A stretch of DNA of 64,000 bases from Methylobacterium sp. FF17 (lineage in GTDB: Bacteria > Pseudomonadota > Alphaproteobacteria > Rhizobiales > Beijerinckiaceae): assembly GCF_025813715.1 (NCBI RefSeq), contig NZ_CP107532.1, positions 5,118,001 through 5,182,000 on the forward strand. The letters are read 5' to 3'. The position numbers and the translations under genes are program-made. Numbering within the stretch: position 1 is the stretch's first letter; every line of letters begins with the position of its first letter. Shown piece by piece: positions 17,066 through 25,656 of this stretch. The notes below the pieces were generated by a model. That model did no database searches, was not told the origin of the DNA, and saw only the letters and a list, made by a program, of their open reading frames with translations.

Positions 17066-17521
17066 ATGCAGAAGGTCTCAGCAAACAGTCTGCGCGTCGT
17101 CGATGTGATGTCGCGCGACGTCGAGTTCATCGAGCCGCTGGCGAGCGCACAGGACGCCGCCATCCTCATGGGGGAAATCGAGGTCGGTGCGCTGCCCGTC
17201 GGGTCCGCGGATCGCCTCGACGGGATCGTCACCGATCGTGACCTCCTCTACCGCGTCGTGGCGCGTGGACGTGACCCCACGACGGTCTCCGTCCAGGAGG
17301 TCGCCTCACGGCCCGTTCTCTCGTGCCGGCAGGAGGACACGCTGCGTGCTGCCATGGATCTCATGGTCGTCAACTACGTGCGCCGTTTGCCGGTCGTGGA
17401 TCCCGCCGGAACCGTGGTGGGATGGCTGACGCTCGCCGATATCTCCCGCCACCTTCTCGTCGAGGACAGCGCGCTGCAATCGGCGCTCCAGGCCCTGACC
17501 GAGGAGGTCGAGTCTGTGTGA
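17066..17521 (+). CDS. CBS-domain pair protein
   Basis: The 151-aa protein consists of two tandem CBS motifs, a Bateman module. The first begins VVDVMSRDVEFIEPLASAQD and runs to the typical GIVTDRDLLYRVVA; the second has VQEVASRPVLSCRQEDTLRA and ends VVGWLTLADISRHL. Such stand-alone modules bind adenine nucleotides and regulate partner proteins; the partner here is not evident. Its stop codon abuts that of the convergent gene at 17522. Confidence 0.92.
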   Translation: MQKVSANSLRVVDVMSRDVEFIEPLASAQDAAILMGEIEVGALPVGSADRLDGIVTDRDLLYRVVARGRDPTTVSVQEVASRPVLSCRQEDTLRAAMDLMVVNYVRRLPVVDPAGTVVGWLTLADISRHLLVEDSALQSALQALTEEVESV

Positions 17522-18079
17522 TCAGGTACGATACCGGCGCACGGCCGCGCGCATGGTCGTCGTCGGCAGGGCACGATGCAGCGCGACGTAGTCCGCGAAG
17601 GCGCGCGCCGCCGGACCCGCATCGCGGGCGGCGATCAGGGCGAGCACGAAGGCGATGAGCGCCAGGTCTTTGCTCTCGAGGTCGCCGAGGGCGGCGCTCA
17701 GGGTCGGCGGTGCCTCCAGCGCTACCGTGTAGGCCGTGAGCAGGTCCGGCGCGGCGCCGGCCGCGGCCAGCCATGCGCGCACGGTCTCGGAGGCTGCCGG
17801 GACACCGCCGGCGAGCGCCGCCACCGCCGCGAAGCGGACCACCGCCTCGGCTTCCGACTGGGGAAGGCGGCCCAGGTTGATGGTCAGCGGCACGGCCGTC
17901 TGGTGACGGTTCTGCAGCCAGCCATGCAGCACCTTCTGACTGACCACCTCGGCGATCTGGCGCAGCCCGGGAGCGATCTCGCGATGACGCCGGTCGACGG
18001 TCCCATCGACCGACGAAGCCTCCGCTTCCAGCGGCCTGTCCCCCGAACCGGGGTGGGTCTCTCGAACGAAGCCCGTCAT
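17522..18079 (-). CDS. Uncharacterised helical protein
   Basis: 185 residues, almost all predicted helix, with Ala/Leu-rich C-terminal half (DLALIAFVLALIAARDAGPA) and the end RALPTTTMRAAVRRYRT. The N-terminal 40 residues are polar. The alternation resembles TerB/DUF533-type helical proteins, but the similarity is weak and no metal-binding residues are obvious. It is convergent with the CBS gene and divergent from the SLC13-type transporter. No function is proposed. Confidence 0.65.
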   Translation of the reverse strand: MTGFVRETHPGSGDRPLEAEASSVDGTVDRRHREIAPGLRQIAEVVSQKVLHGWLQNRHQTAVPLTINLGRLPQSEAEAVVRFAAVAALAGGVPAASETVRAWLAAAGAAPDLLTAYTVALEAPPTLSAALGDLESKDLALIAFVLALIAARDAGPAARAFADYVALHRALPTTTMRAAVRRYRT

Positions 18080-18204
18080 CGGGCAACGGCCGAACGAACC
18101 TTGCGGCCGCGCGCCCGTTGGCGGCCGTAACGACCCTCGAATGCTTGCATGCGCTCTCCCTCCTCCCGTCCGCCGCTGCCGCGGCTCTCCCAGGTGCCCA
18201 CGCG

Positions 18205-19968
18205 ATGACCCTCGATCAAGTGCTTGCCTTCAGCCTGATCGGCATCACGGTCGCGGCCTTCGTCTGGGACCGGCTGCCCTACGACCTCATCGCGCTCACT
18301 GCCCTCGCGGCGGGGATCGCGCTCGGTCTGGTGCCGGCGGACAAGGCATTCTCTGGGTTTTCGGACGACATCGTCATCATCGTCGGGTCGGCCCTCGTCC
18401 TGTCGACGGCCATCGCCCGGTCGGGCGCGGTGGAAACGCTGATGCGGCCGATCCTGCCCCATCTGACGAGCGCGCAAAGGCAGGTCTGGACCCTGGTCGC
18501 GGGCGTCCTGCTCCTGTCCATGGTCACGAAGAACGTGGGTGCCCTGGCGATCTTCATGCCGATCGCGCTGCAGCTCGCTCGCCGCACCGGCACGTCGCCC
18601 TCGACGCTCCTGATGCCGATGGCGTTCGCCTCGCTGATCGGCGGGATCGTCACGCTGGTCGGAACCTCGCCGAACGTGATCGTCTCGAAGGTCCGGGCCG
18701 ACCTGACCGGACAGCCCTTCGGGATGTTCGACTATGCGCCGGTCGGGCTCTGCGTCGCCGCGACCGGCTTTCTCTTCCTGTGCCTGGGCTGGCGGCTGTT
18801 GCCGCGTCGCGAGAGCGGTGCGCGGGCCATGGACGCCGCGTTCAACCTCGAACGGTATACCACGGAGGCGAACCTGCCCGCCGGACATCCGGGGATCGGA
18901 GGCACGATCGCGGAACTCGAAGCTGCGAGCGATGGCGACGTCCGGATCGCGACGGTCCTGCGCGAGCGCTTCCGACGCTATCCGGCCAGCCCCGACTTCC
19001 GGCTTCGAGCCAACGACGTCCTGCTCCTCACGGGTGAGCCGGATGCCCTGGAGCGCTTCATCGCGCGCACGGATCTGATGCTGGCCGGAACCTTGCCGGA
19101 GGCCGAGGCCGTCGTGATGGAAGGGGTCGTCACCGCCGAGTCCGGCCTCGTCGGACGCACCGCCGCCCAACTCGACCTGGAGCGTCGTCAGGGCGTCCTC
19201 ATCCTCGCCGTCAGCCGACGCGGCCGCCGCATCGAGCAGCGTCTCTCGGCTGTCCGCTTCCGGGCAGGCGACGTGGTGGTGATGCGTGGCCGTACGGCGG
19301 CCCTCGGTCCGAGCCTGGGCGCGCTCGGCGTGCTGCCGCTGGCGGCACGGGAGATCGCCCTCGGCCGCAACGACCGGAGCTGGATCCCGGCCGCGATCCT
19401 GGCGGTCGCGATGGGGCTCGTCGCCCTGCACGTGGTGCCGGTCACCGTGGCGTTCTTCGGGGCCGTCGTCGCGGTTCTCCTCCTGCGGAGCATGACCCCG
19501 CACGAAGCCTACCAGGCCGTCGAGTGGCCGGTCCTCGTTCTCCTGGGGGCGCTGATCCCGATCTCCGAAACCGTGACCAGCACCGGCGGGGCCGACCTCA
19601 TCGCCGCTCATCTGACGACGCTGGTTCAGGATCTGCCGCCGATTGCGGCGATGAGCACGATCCTGGTGCTGGCGATGGCCGTGACCCCTTTCCTTAACAA
19701 CGCCGCGACGGTGCTGGTGATGGGTCCGATCGCCGCCAAGCTGGCGACGAAGCTCGGGCTGGCGCCGGACCCCTTCCTCATGGCCGTCGCGCTCGGCGCG
19801 GCCTGCGATTTCCTCACGCCGATCGGTCACCAGTGCAACACCCTCGTCATGGGACCGGGGGGATATCGCTTCGGGGACTACGCGCGGCTCGGATTGCCAC
19901 TCTCGCTGATCGTCATCGCCGTGGGCGTTCCGATGATCGCGCTGGTCTGGCCGCTGCGGCCGGTCTGA
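18205..19968 (+). CDS. SLC13-type anion transporter with TrkA-C domains
   Basis: 587 residues from ATG 18205; a TTG at 18118 would add an unlikely 29-residue leader. Five or more membrane helices (about 3-190) with MVTKNVGALAIFMPIA and LVGTSPNVIV come first. Then two cytoplasmic TrkA-C-like domains (about 215-385, with FRLRANDVLLLTGEP and VRFRAGDVVVMRG) and another membrane half follow, with TPFLNNAATVLVMGPIA and FLTPIGHQCNTLVMGPGGY. This symmetric layout is that of the SLC13/DASS-related permeases (SdcS, YfbS-like). The likely substrate is a dicarboxylate or inorganic oxyanion such as sulfate. The exact anion cannot be read from the sequence. Confidence 0.9.
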   Translation: MTLDQVLAFSLIGITVAAFVWDRLPYDLIALTALAAGIALGLVPADKAFSGFSDDIVIIVGSALVLSTAIARSGAVETLMRPILPHLTSAQRQVWTLVAGVLLLSMVTKNVGALAIFMPIALQLARRTGTSPSTLLMPMAFASLIGGIVTLVGTSPNVIVSKVRADLTGQPFGMFDYAPVGLCVAATGFLFLCLGWRLLPRRESGARAMDAAFNLERYTTEANLPAGHPGIGGTIAELEAASDGDVRIATVLRERFRRYPASPDFRLRANDVLLLTGEPDALERFIARTDLMLAGTLPEAEAVVMEGVVTAESGLVGRTAAQLDLERRQGVLILAVSRRGRRIEQRLSAVRFRAGDVVVMRGRTAALGPSLGALGVLPLAAREIALGRNDRSWIPAAILAVAMGLVALHVVPVTVAFFGAVVAVLLLRSMTPHEAYQAVEWPVLVLLGALIPISETVTSTGGADLIAAHLTTLVQDLPPIAAMSTILVLAMAVTPFLNNAATVLVMGPIAAKLATKLGLAPDPFLMAVALGAACDFLTPIGHQCNTLVMGPGGYRFGDYARLGLPLSLIVIAVGVPMIALVWPLRPV

Positions 19969-20010
19969 CGGCGTCGCCCCAGGCGCGGGGCGAAACGCTC
20001 GGACCCCTTC

Positions 20011-20772
20011 TCAAGGGGCCGCAGGGTCGGCCTGGCCCTTCGCCGGCGCGCCGGACTGCCCGGGTCCCTCGATCAGGCGGGCATATTCCGCCTCGGTAGC
20101 GCCGTAGCTCCCGCGCGCGAGCTGGATCAGGCCGGCCCGGTCCTGCACCGTGATGCGTCCCCGCTTCGCCTTGATGAGCCTGCCCCCTTCCAGCACCTGC
20201 ACGGCGATCGTCGCGCCGGAACGCTGTACGCCGAGCATCATGGCGATGAACTCGTGGGTGACCGGGATCTCGTTGCCCTCCGAACGGTCGTGGCACATCA
20301 GGATCCAGCGCGCGAGACGGGCCTCCATGTTGTGGCTGGCATTCACGTAGGCCGCCTGCCGGGCCTGGACCAGCTTGGTCTGGATGTAGCGCAGCAGCAA
20401 CTTGCGCAGGGTCGGACTGCGATCCACGGCGGTGGTGAAGGCCGTGGCGTCGATCGCGAACATCTCACCGGGACACTGCACGAACTCATGGTGGGGCGTG
20501 GTGCCGCTGTCGAGCAGGATCGGCGAAGCGCCCACCAGCCCCTCGCGCCCGATGAGGCCGACTTCGATCTTGCCCTCCGCCCGTTCGACCGTGATGGAGG
20601 CGTAGCCGACCTCCGGGAAGAAGAGCCGGGTGACCGGCTCATGCGGTGTGATCAGCGTCTGGCGGAGTTCGGTTCGGACCCGCTGGAGATAGGGGCCGAC
20701 GAGCGCGAAGTCCTCGTGAGACAGACGTCCGAGCAGGCGATTGCGGACGCTGGCTTGCTGCGGCGGCGACAC
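20011..20772 (-). CDS. Crp/Fnr-family transcription regulator
   Basis: The GTG at 20772 is preceded by AAAGGAG at seven bases, giving 253 residues; longer starts lack such a site. The cNMP-like beta-roll domain (about 10-130) contains GEMFAIDATAF and no glycine-rich FNR cysteine set, so an iron-sulfur cluster is not expected. The C-terminal helix-turn-helix has VTHEFIAMMLGVQRSGATIA and RGRITVQDRAGL. Many such one-component regulators in Methylobacterium are orphans controlling stress or respiration genes; the ligand is unknown. It is convergent with the transporter, 40 bases from its stop. Confidence 0.9.
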   Translation of the reverse strand: MSPPQQASVRNRLLGRLSHEDFALVGPYLQRVRTELRQTLITPHEPVTRLFFPEVGYASITVERAEGKIEVGLIGREGLVGASPILLDSGTTPHHEFVQCPGEMFAIDATAFTTAVDRSPTLRKLLLRYIQTKLVQARQAAYVNASHNMEARLARWILMCHDRSEGNEIPVTHEFIAMMLGVQRSGATIAVQVLEGGRLIKAKRGRITVQDRAGLIQLARGSYGATEAEYARLIEGPGQSGAPAKGQADPAAP

Positions 20773-21075
20773 GGCCCTGCTCCTTTGCGGGAAGAGCACG
20801 CCACCTCTCTCGAGCACCTGCATCCCGGGACCCTCGCAAGCGATGCCAACCGATGCGCGTGTGCCCAAGCCCTGTCTCTAATCCAGATTAGGATCAGCGG
20901 TTTTCAACGCACCCGACCCATTGTCGATCGCGCCCGGGCCGTTCCCGAAGGGCTCGCGTCGCTTGGGATCGGCGCTCCCGCTTGCCCGTGTGTCACGCGG
21001 GACGAGCTTGGGAGGGCGGAGTGCGGCTCTCGGCCCTGTACCTCGATCTGCGCCAGCGTGCCGTGGCCAGGAGCG

Positions 21076-21864
21076 TCAGTCCCGCCCCTCGATCATCACC
21101 GTCCTCGCCCGTTCGATGGGCGACGGGCTCATGGCCATGGGGCCGTCGAAGGGGCGCTCGTGCAGGGCCACGAGGCCGAGGGTCGTCACCATGGCGATGG
21201 AGAACAGCGTCAGCGAGGTGGCCTGCGCCATCGGGCGTTCGAGGTGCACGAAGCCGATGGCCACGAGCGTGAGGCCGGCCAGCACCATGAGGGTCAGCCA
21301 TTTCGATTGATCGCTCTGCGCGTCGCTGAGGGCCAGACGCTCGCCCCGCGCCGTGCGCAGGTTCATCACCGCGTCGAGCAGGAGAGCATGGGCGGCCTGG
21401 CCCGACGCGGAGTGCTTCGGGTCGGCGGCGGCCGCCATGAGTTGCCCGAGGGCTGCGCCGGCCTGGGACGAGGATGTCCCATCGGTCATCTTCGGCCATT
21501 CGTCGGTGATCAGGGCATCGGCGTAAGCCAACAGGGCGGTGCGGATCTCGCGCATGTCCGAGACCGTGGCGAGGCTGAGATCGTGGATGGCGAGGAGGTT
21601 CGAGCGCTCGTTCTGGACCACCCGCGCCGCCTGCCGATGACGCTCCCAGGCATCGTTGGCGACGAAGCCCGTCAGCAGGGAGAGCATCACCGAGATCGCG
21701 GTGAAGTAGGTCGGCACCAGGCCGAGGCCGAGGCACAGGATGGTGGGCCGCGTCCGGGACAGATTGGTAAGTGCGACGAGGAGCCCCGCAGCCACGGCGA
21801 ATACGCCCGCGAGGGTGGCGAAGATCAGCCAGACCGGCAGGTCGAGCCATAGGCTGAGGATCAT
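21076..21864 (-). CDS. DUF4239-type membrane protein
   Basis: 262 residues from ATG 21864. Two N-terminal hydrophobic segments (about residues 8-28 and 40-65) and two C-terminal ones (about 190-235) enclose a soluble helical region with NDAWERHRQAARVVQNERSN. This four-helix plan with a W-x-R-H-x-x-A-x-x-x-V-x-x-E motif in the loop is that of DUF4239, whose members resemble bestrophin-like channels. No channel activity is demonstrated. It is the only gene in a 1.2-kb stretch. Confidence 0.8.
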   Translation of the reverse strand: MILSLWLDLPVWLIFATLAGVFAVAAGLLVALTNLSRTRPTILCLGLGLVPTYFTAISVMLSLLTGFVANDAWERHRQAARVVQNERSNLLAIHDLSLATVSDMREIRTALLAYADALITDEWPKMTDGTSSSQAGAALGQLMAAAADPKHSASGQAAHALLLDAVMNLRTARGERLALSDAQSDQSKWLTLMVLAGLTLVAIGFVHLERPMAQATSLTLFSIAMVTTLGLVALHERPFDGPMAMSPSPIERARTVMIEGRD

Positions 21865-22148
21865 GCCGCATCTCCGTCCGGCGTTTCGGCGGGAATTGTA
21901 GGCCGCGGGCGCTACCGAAGCGTGAAGCAGGCTCGGACCGTGGCCGGGCCCGCCCTCGACCCCCCGCCTCGACGAGCCCTCACTCGAGCGCCGTCGGCCT
22001 GGGGTTGCGACCTGTCCGCGAGCGTCCGGTGTCCGCACGTAGGATACAAGGCAGGCCGCCAGGGCTGCCGTAAGGCCTCGGGACCACCGCCTCGAATGAC
22101 ACTGGCGGAACGCACCTCGCCTTCGTAAAGAAGGTTCGTCTCGCGGGT

Positions 22149-22433
22149 TCAGGGACGGTGGGCGAACTCAACGCTCGAGAGGGCGGACGTATGGCAGACG
22201 TAGTTACGGGCGATTTCGGCACCGGTCGTGAGGCACTGGACGGCCTCGAACGCATCTTCGGAGAAGCTGCGGGGCTCCGAGTCGGGCTCCGGCGTATCGA
22301 GGCGCCGCATGGAGACGAGCTGCAAGTGACAGTCGGTGCTCGGGCACTTTCCGTTCCTCGGCCCGTCGCTGTCGTTCTTGCAAACCCTGCTGGTGAGGAC
22401 GAGGTAGACCGGATCGGCAAGGCTGTGCTTCAA
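22149..22433 (-). CDS. Small Cys-containing protein, N-terminus uncertain
   Basis: The minus frame has third-position GC near 80%, far above the overlapping plus-strand frame, so it is the likely coding strand. From TTG 22433 it gives 94 residues with several cysteines (VCKNDSDGPRNGKCPSTDC, then CL and CH). GGAGG lies just before the TTG. The frame stays open upstream to about 22550, and the translation there (TIERRPLGCRYTTIAASDC) also looks protein-like, although I see no ATG or GTG. Either the TTG is used, or the original start was lost by a frameshift near the preceding gene. No family is recognised. Confidence 0.4.
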   Translation of the reverse strand: MKHSLADPVYLVLTSRVCKNDSDGPRNGKCPSTDCHLQLVSMRRLDTPEPDSEPRSFSEDAFEAVQCLTTGAEIARNYVCHTSALSSVEFAHRP

Positions 22434-22546
22434 GCCCTCCAGCTTGCAGAAAGCCTCCGCACCGGAGCAGTCTGACGCGGCAATCGTCGTGTATCGGCAG
22501 CCAAGGGGCCGCCTTTCGATGGTGAGCCAGTGCTCGTCCTCCGCAA

Positions 22547-22732
22547 CTACCGCCCCTTGTCCGCTTCCTTTTTTGCAAGCCGAAGTGCCTTCAACCGCAC
22601 CGTTTTGTCCTCGGTAGCTTGCCGGACAGCATCGTAGTCCGCCCGTGCCTCTCCGCCTGCACGAGCCCTTTCCAGGTGCTTGGCAGCCTTCGTTTCGCGG
22701 CGATCCTGCGCACCGCTGTCATCGCTTGTCAT
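22547..22732 (-). CDS. Small charged helical protein
   Basis: 61 residues, very rich in Asp, Glu, Lys, Arg and Ala (MTSDDSGAQDRRETKAAKHL and so on), without hydrophobic segments. Predicted fully helical or disordered. The stop lies where the next frame starts to look coding, so the two may be overlapping or remnants of one gene. Function is unknown. Confidence 0.5.
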   Translation of the reverse strand: MTSDDSGAQDRRETKAAKHLERARAGGEARADYDAVRQATEDKTVRLKALRLAKKEADKGR

Positions 22733-22771
22733 GATGCTCCCGCTTTGTGACCGGCCGTCGACTTCTGAGCT

Positions 22772-23311
22772 TTAGCGAGGCTTGGCTTGCCCGCCGGCCG
22801 TCCACCCGTGCGCCTGGATTGCCTTCGTCAGCTTCCCCTGGATCTCGGGCATGACCGACTGCATCCACTGCTGCGTCCCGGCCATCTGGGCTTGTGCGAG
22901 TTGCGGTTGCGCCGCAACGAGCCGCTTACCGGCCGGCGATGCGTAGAACGTCGCGATGGCCTGAAGATCGTCCTTCCCGAGCGCGACTGCAAAGCTGCGA
23001 GCCTGGATGTCGAGAAGCTCGTCGTAGTGTGCAGTCAGGGTCGGCAGCACGACCTCCTGGACGAGAACCTGCGCCTGGTCCTGCTGCTTGATCCCGATCT
23101 GCTGCATCATGCCGACCATGGGGGCGGCCACGGCATTCAGAAGCGCGGTGCGATCGCCCTGCATCTGCGCAACGACCTCTCGCGCGGCTTTCAGGGTCGC
23201 TGGGTCGGGGGCAGCGGCCGGAGGAGATGATGAAGTGGCAGGTTGAGCCATCGCCGAGCAAGGTAGCACGACGCTAAGGCAGAGGCTGGCAAGAAGTCGG
23301 GCCGGGCGCAT
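22772..23311 (-). CDS. Exported DUF2059 protein
   Basis: 179 residues from ATG 23311, with a signal peptide (MRPARLLASLCLSVVLPCSA, cut near AMAQ). The mature helical protein contains FAVALGKDDLQAIATFYASP followed by GKRLVAAQPQL, the DUF2059 signature. Members are periplasmic and of unknown role. It is followed on the same strand by two small ORFs with tight spacing, 39 and about 110 bases. Confidence 0.88.
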   Translation of the reverse strand: MRPARLLASLCLSVVLPCSAMAQPATSSSPPAAAPDPATLKAAREVVAQMQGDRTALLNAVAAPMVGMMQQIGIKQQDQAQVLVQEVVLPTLTAHYDELLDIQARSFAVALGKDDLQAIATFYASPAGKRLVAAQPQLAQAQMAGTQQWMQSVMPEIQGKLTKAIQAHGWTAGGQAKPR

Positions 23312-23384
23312 GGCGTTTCCGATCGCAAGCGCCGCACGATCCAAAACCGCGCGGCTGATATCGCCCTGCTATCACAGTTCGGTG

Positions 23385-23645
23385 TCAAACCTGCCCAGGC
23401 TGACAGCCATAGGGGGGCACAGCGCGCGGGAACCGCTCCTTGATGTGCGCACAGCCCCAGCTACGGAGCGAGTCAGGCAGGCGGCGGTTCACCTCGATAC
23501 CAACCTCATCGTAGGGCGAAGCTCCAGCCGTCACGTAGCTGTACCAGCGCCAGCCGATCGTACCCAGTCCAGCAAGCAGAATGGCAAAGGCCACACAGGC
23601 AGCCGTAGCTACCCGCGATTGAGGAGGCCGCGCGTCTCGCGTCAT
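23385..23645 (-). CDS. Small membrane-anchored protein
   Basis: 86 residues with an N-terminal membrane helix (VATAACVAFAILLAGLGTIG) and a short periplasmic tail with two cysteines (LRSWGCAHIKERFP, then PYGCQPGQ) that could form a disulfide. The tail also has PYDEVGIEVNRRLPDSL. No named family is recognised. It lies 73 bases upstream of the DUF2059 gene on the same strand, so the two may be co-transcribed. Confidence 0.6.
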   Translation of the reverse strand: MTRDARPPQSRVATAACVAFAILLAGLGTIGWRWYSYVTAGASPYDEVGIEVNRRLPDSLRSWGCAHIKERFPRAVPPYGCQPGQV

Positions 23646-24049
23646 GCGAAGCTCTTATCGTTGACCACGGCCGCCTGCCGGCGGTCGCGGAGAGTTCGAA
23701 GTTTCATCACAGCCTCAGGCGCTTTGCGATGTTCGTGGGTGTCGTATTCCTAGGAGACCTCCACCAGACACAGGGAGTCTATCGAACGGTCATAGGTGCG
23801 TTGAAGACGTGGCCAGTTCGGGCATGCCGCGGGGGTATATCCATTCCGACACCCTGTCACCGGAGCGCACCTGAGATCTCGCGAATCGCCTTCAGGAATC
23901 CTGGCGGCGTGCGAAGTTGCGTACCGGCTCAGCGTGAGATGGACGATCCTGCCTGCCCGTGATCAGATCGGGCGGCTGGGCTCCTTAAACCGATCCTGCT
24001 TACAAGAGCTTCAACACACGCGAAAACCGAGTCTATCGACAGTTTAGGA
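23646..24049. other. 404-base gap without a supported gene
   Basis: No frame has convincing codon use or a motif. Composition is less GC-rich than the coding neighbours. The end near 24030-24050 is AT-rich and follows the stop of the convergent membrane gene, so it may hold its 3' processing region. Confidence 0.35.
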
Positions 24050-24490
24050 TCATTTTTTAGGCACTACTGTGATCGCGCCTGTATGTTCCACGATCGCGGA
24101 CTGCACGTCCACCAGGTTCGTGATGCCCTGCTGGCGCATCTCAGCCATGACATCCCGCGCATCGACGCGTCGCCGCCGCATCTGCTCATCGTCCCACGTG
24201 CCGTTGGAATAGATCACGACCGGATTGCCTTCTGTGACCATACCAATGGTCGGCCAGATGCGCTTGAGGTGCGATAGCGCCATGTGCAGACCAGCAATCG
24301 TGCAGAGCGCAAGCACAGCCCCGGTGATTGAACGGTCGTCGCCGAGGATCGGCGGTACAGCCATGCCGCCGAAGAAGAAGATCACTACCATGTCGAGTGG
24401 CGTAGCTGAACGCATGATCCGCTGCGTCGTAAGCCTCAGCAGGATCAGCACGATAAGGTACATCAATGCAGCGCGGAAAACAATTTCCAT
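24050..24490 (-). CDS. YetF-type DUF421 membrane protein
   Basis: 146 residues: three membrane helices in the first 80 (YLIVLILLRL, MVVIFFFGGMAVPPIL, ITGAVLALCTIAGLHMAL) followed by the small cytoplasmic domain with EGNPVVIYSNGTWDDEQMRR and DVMAEMRQQGITNLVDVQSA. This is the DUF421/YetF architecture, known from Bacillus to affect spore and envelope properties. The gene follows the membrane protein at 24521 by 30 bases and is probably co-transcribed with it. Confidence 0.92.
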   Translation of the reverse strand: MEIVFRAALMYLIVLILLRLTTQRIMRSATPLDMVVIFFFGGMAVPPILGDDRSITGAVLALCTIAGLHMALSHLKRIWPTIGMVTEGNPVVIYSNGTWDDEQMRRRRVDARDVMAEMRQQGITNLVDVQSAIVEHTGAITVVPKK

Positions 24491-24520
24491 GGCTACAGAT
24501 CCCTACTTCAGGATTGTCTG

Positions 24521-25024
24521 TCAGGGATAGATGAAGAGCGGCAGCATGAGGTCTTCACCGTGTGCTGATAGCTTGGCTTGCACGGAGCCGACGATGCGAG
24601 GCGCTAGCTTGAACATGACCTTGCCTTGACGCTCCGGCCCGAGACGAAAGGTATAGGTCACGCCATGCGGTGTCGCATCGACGGACACGGCACGTGGTTG
24701 GGTCGAGCCGATCGAGGCATGGTCAAGAAGGTCGGAACCGAGTTCGACCCGCAGGATATCTTCCGTCAACGGGCGCGTGACGGCGACTATCATCTCAGTC
24801 GGCGCATTGGCTCTCAAGAGACGTTCATAGGTCACGGCCAAAGGGGTGTTCGGGAAGGTTCCCGTCGCTTTGGAAAGCCAGCCTTGGCCGAACAGTCCCG
24901 CGAGGCCTGCAACGACGATCAGAGCAACCAGGCTTTGCAGAATGGTTTGTGCTCGGCTCCACCAAGCCTCGAAGCCGGTATTTGGCTCGATCTCGGTTTC
25001 GGTCGCATCCGCCGAGGTTATCAT
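24521..25024 (-). CDS. Single-pass membrane protein in DUF421 operon
   Basis: 167 residues from ATG 25024; the longer in-frame start at 25117 overlaps the preceding small gene. One membrane helix (about 27-47, ILQSLVALIVVAGLAGLFG) precedes an extracytoplasmic domain of about 110 residues (VTYERLLRANAPTEMIVAV, then GVTYTFRLGPERQG). It lies next to a DUF421 gene, a pairing I recall from related genomes. It has no catalytic motif. The name is not recognised. Confidence 0.8.
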   Translation of the reverse strand: MITSADATETEIEPNTGFEAWWSRAQTILQSLVALIVVAGLAGLFGQGWLSKATGTFPNTPLAVTYERLLRANAPTEMIVAVTRPLTEDILRVELGSDLLDHASIGSTQPRAVSVDATPHGVTYTFRLGPERQGKVMFKLAPRIVGSVQAKLSAHGEDLMLPLFIYP

Positions 25025-25025
25025 C

Positions 25026-25217
25026 TCAGGGAGCCTCGGCAGAGCGTGTCGCGAAAGCGTCTCCACATAACCTGGGCGATTGAAGAACCGCCTGGGGAGG
25101 CGAAATTTCGCCTTCACCTACCTTCGTCGTTCCTGCTGTGGCTGGAGCAGCGCTCCGCTCCGCCTCAGCGGCCTCAAGATCGAGGAGCATATCCTGGATC
25201 TCGGCTGGTCCAATCAT
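25026..25217 (-). CDS. Possible small acidic protein upstream of membrane operon
   Basis: 63 codons from ATG 25217, ending one base before the ATG of the membrane gene, so tight coupling is possible. The N-terminal half is acidic and helical (MIGPAEIQDMLLDLEAAEAE); the rest is low-complexity. No family is recognised. Size and overlap make it a plausible but unproven member of the operon. Confidence 0.4.
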   Translation of the reverse strand: MIGPAEIQDMLLDLEAAEAERSAAPATAGTTKVGEGEISPPQAVLQSPRLCGDAFATRSAEAP

Positions 25218-25656
25218 CGCGCTGCCCTCCGCAAGCTGCTGCTCTGCAATGCGAGAAGGAGGATCGGCGACGAGCCGTTCCCTACAAGGACGCCGCAGCC
25301 ATCTGGATCACCCGGGTGGTATCCGGACCTTCGACAGTGTCCGGAGGTTTACCCGACACGACAACCAGCCCGCGTTCTCGGTTGCCAGCCCAGCTTCGCG
25401 GGTTTGGGAGAGAGGTGAGGTCATTGGTGCGTCTGCCTCGGACAAAAGGAGCGATCGATTCCTGCTGCCTCTCGTGGCGGTCGCCGTAATGGTCCGTGGA
25501 ATTGTCGCCGTCGGGCTTCCTGTCCGTGGACCCTCAGCTATCTTGCGCACGTCGATGTTCTACCCTCAGGTTATCCCAGCGGTAACCGGAACGTGAACCG
25601 AATGATCAGCGCCCACGACGTGACGGAACGTCGGCTTCCCAACTCGTTGCTGCCCC
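25218..25656. other. 439-base gap without a supported gene
   Basis: Nothing convincing is encoded. A GGAAC at 25625-25629 and CGTT at 25645-25648 lie 15 bases apart, one base short of the usual EcfG spacing and only eight bases from the next ATG, so they are not called a promoter. Confidence 0.35.

Noticed and set aside
18118..18204. TTG start adding 29 residues to the SLC13-type transporter
   Set aside because: The extra residues do not fit the family, whose first helix starts directly at ATG 18205.
22158..22475. A 105-codon plus-strand frame (MGELNAREGGRMADVVTGDF...)
   Set aside because: Third-position GC is only about 60% against about 80% in the overlapping minus frame, so the minus frame is preferred.
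23729..23962. A 77-codon plus frame in the gap after the small membrane gene
   Set aside because: No motif, poor codon use and no start signal.
25625..25648. GGAAC-N15-CGTT before the hybrid kinase gene
   Set aside because: Spacing is one base short and the -10 is only eight bases from the ATG, leaving no normal leader.
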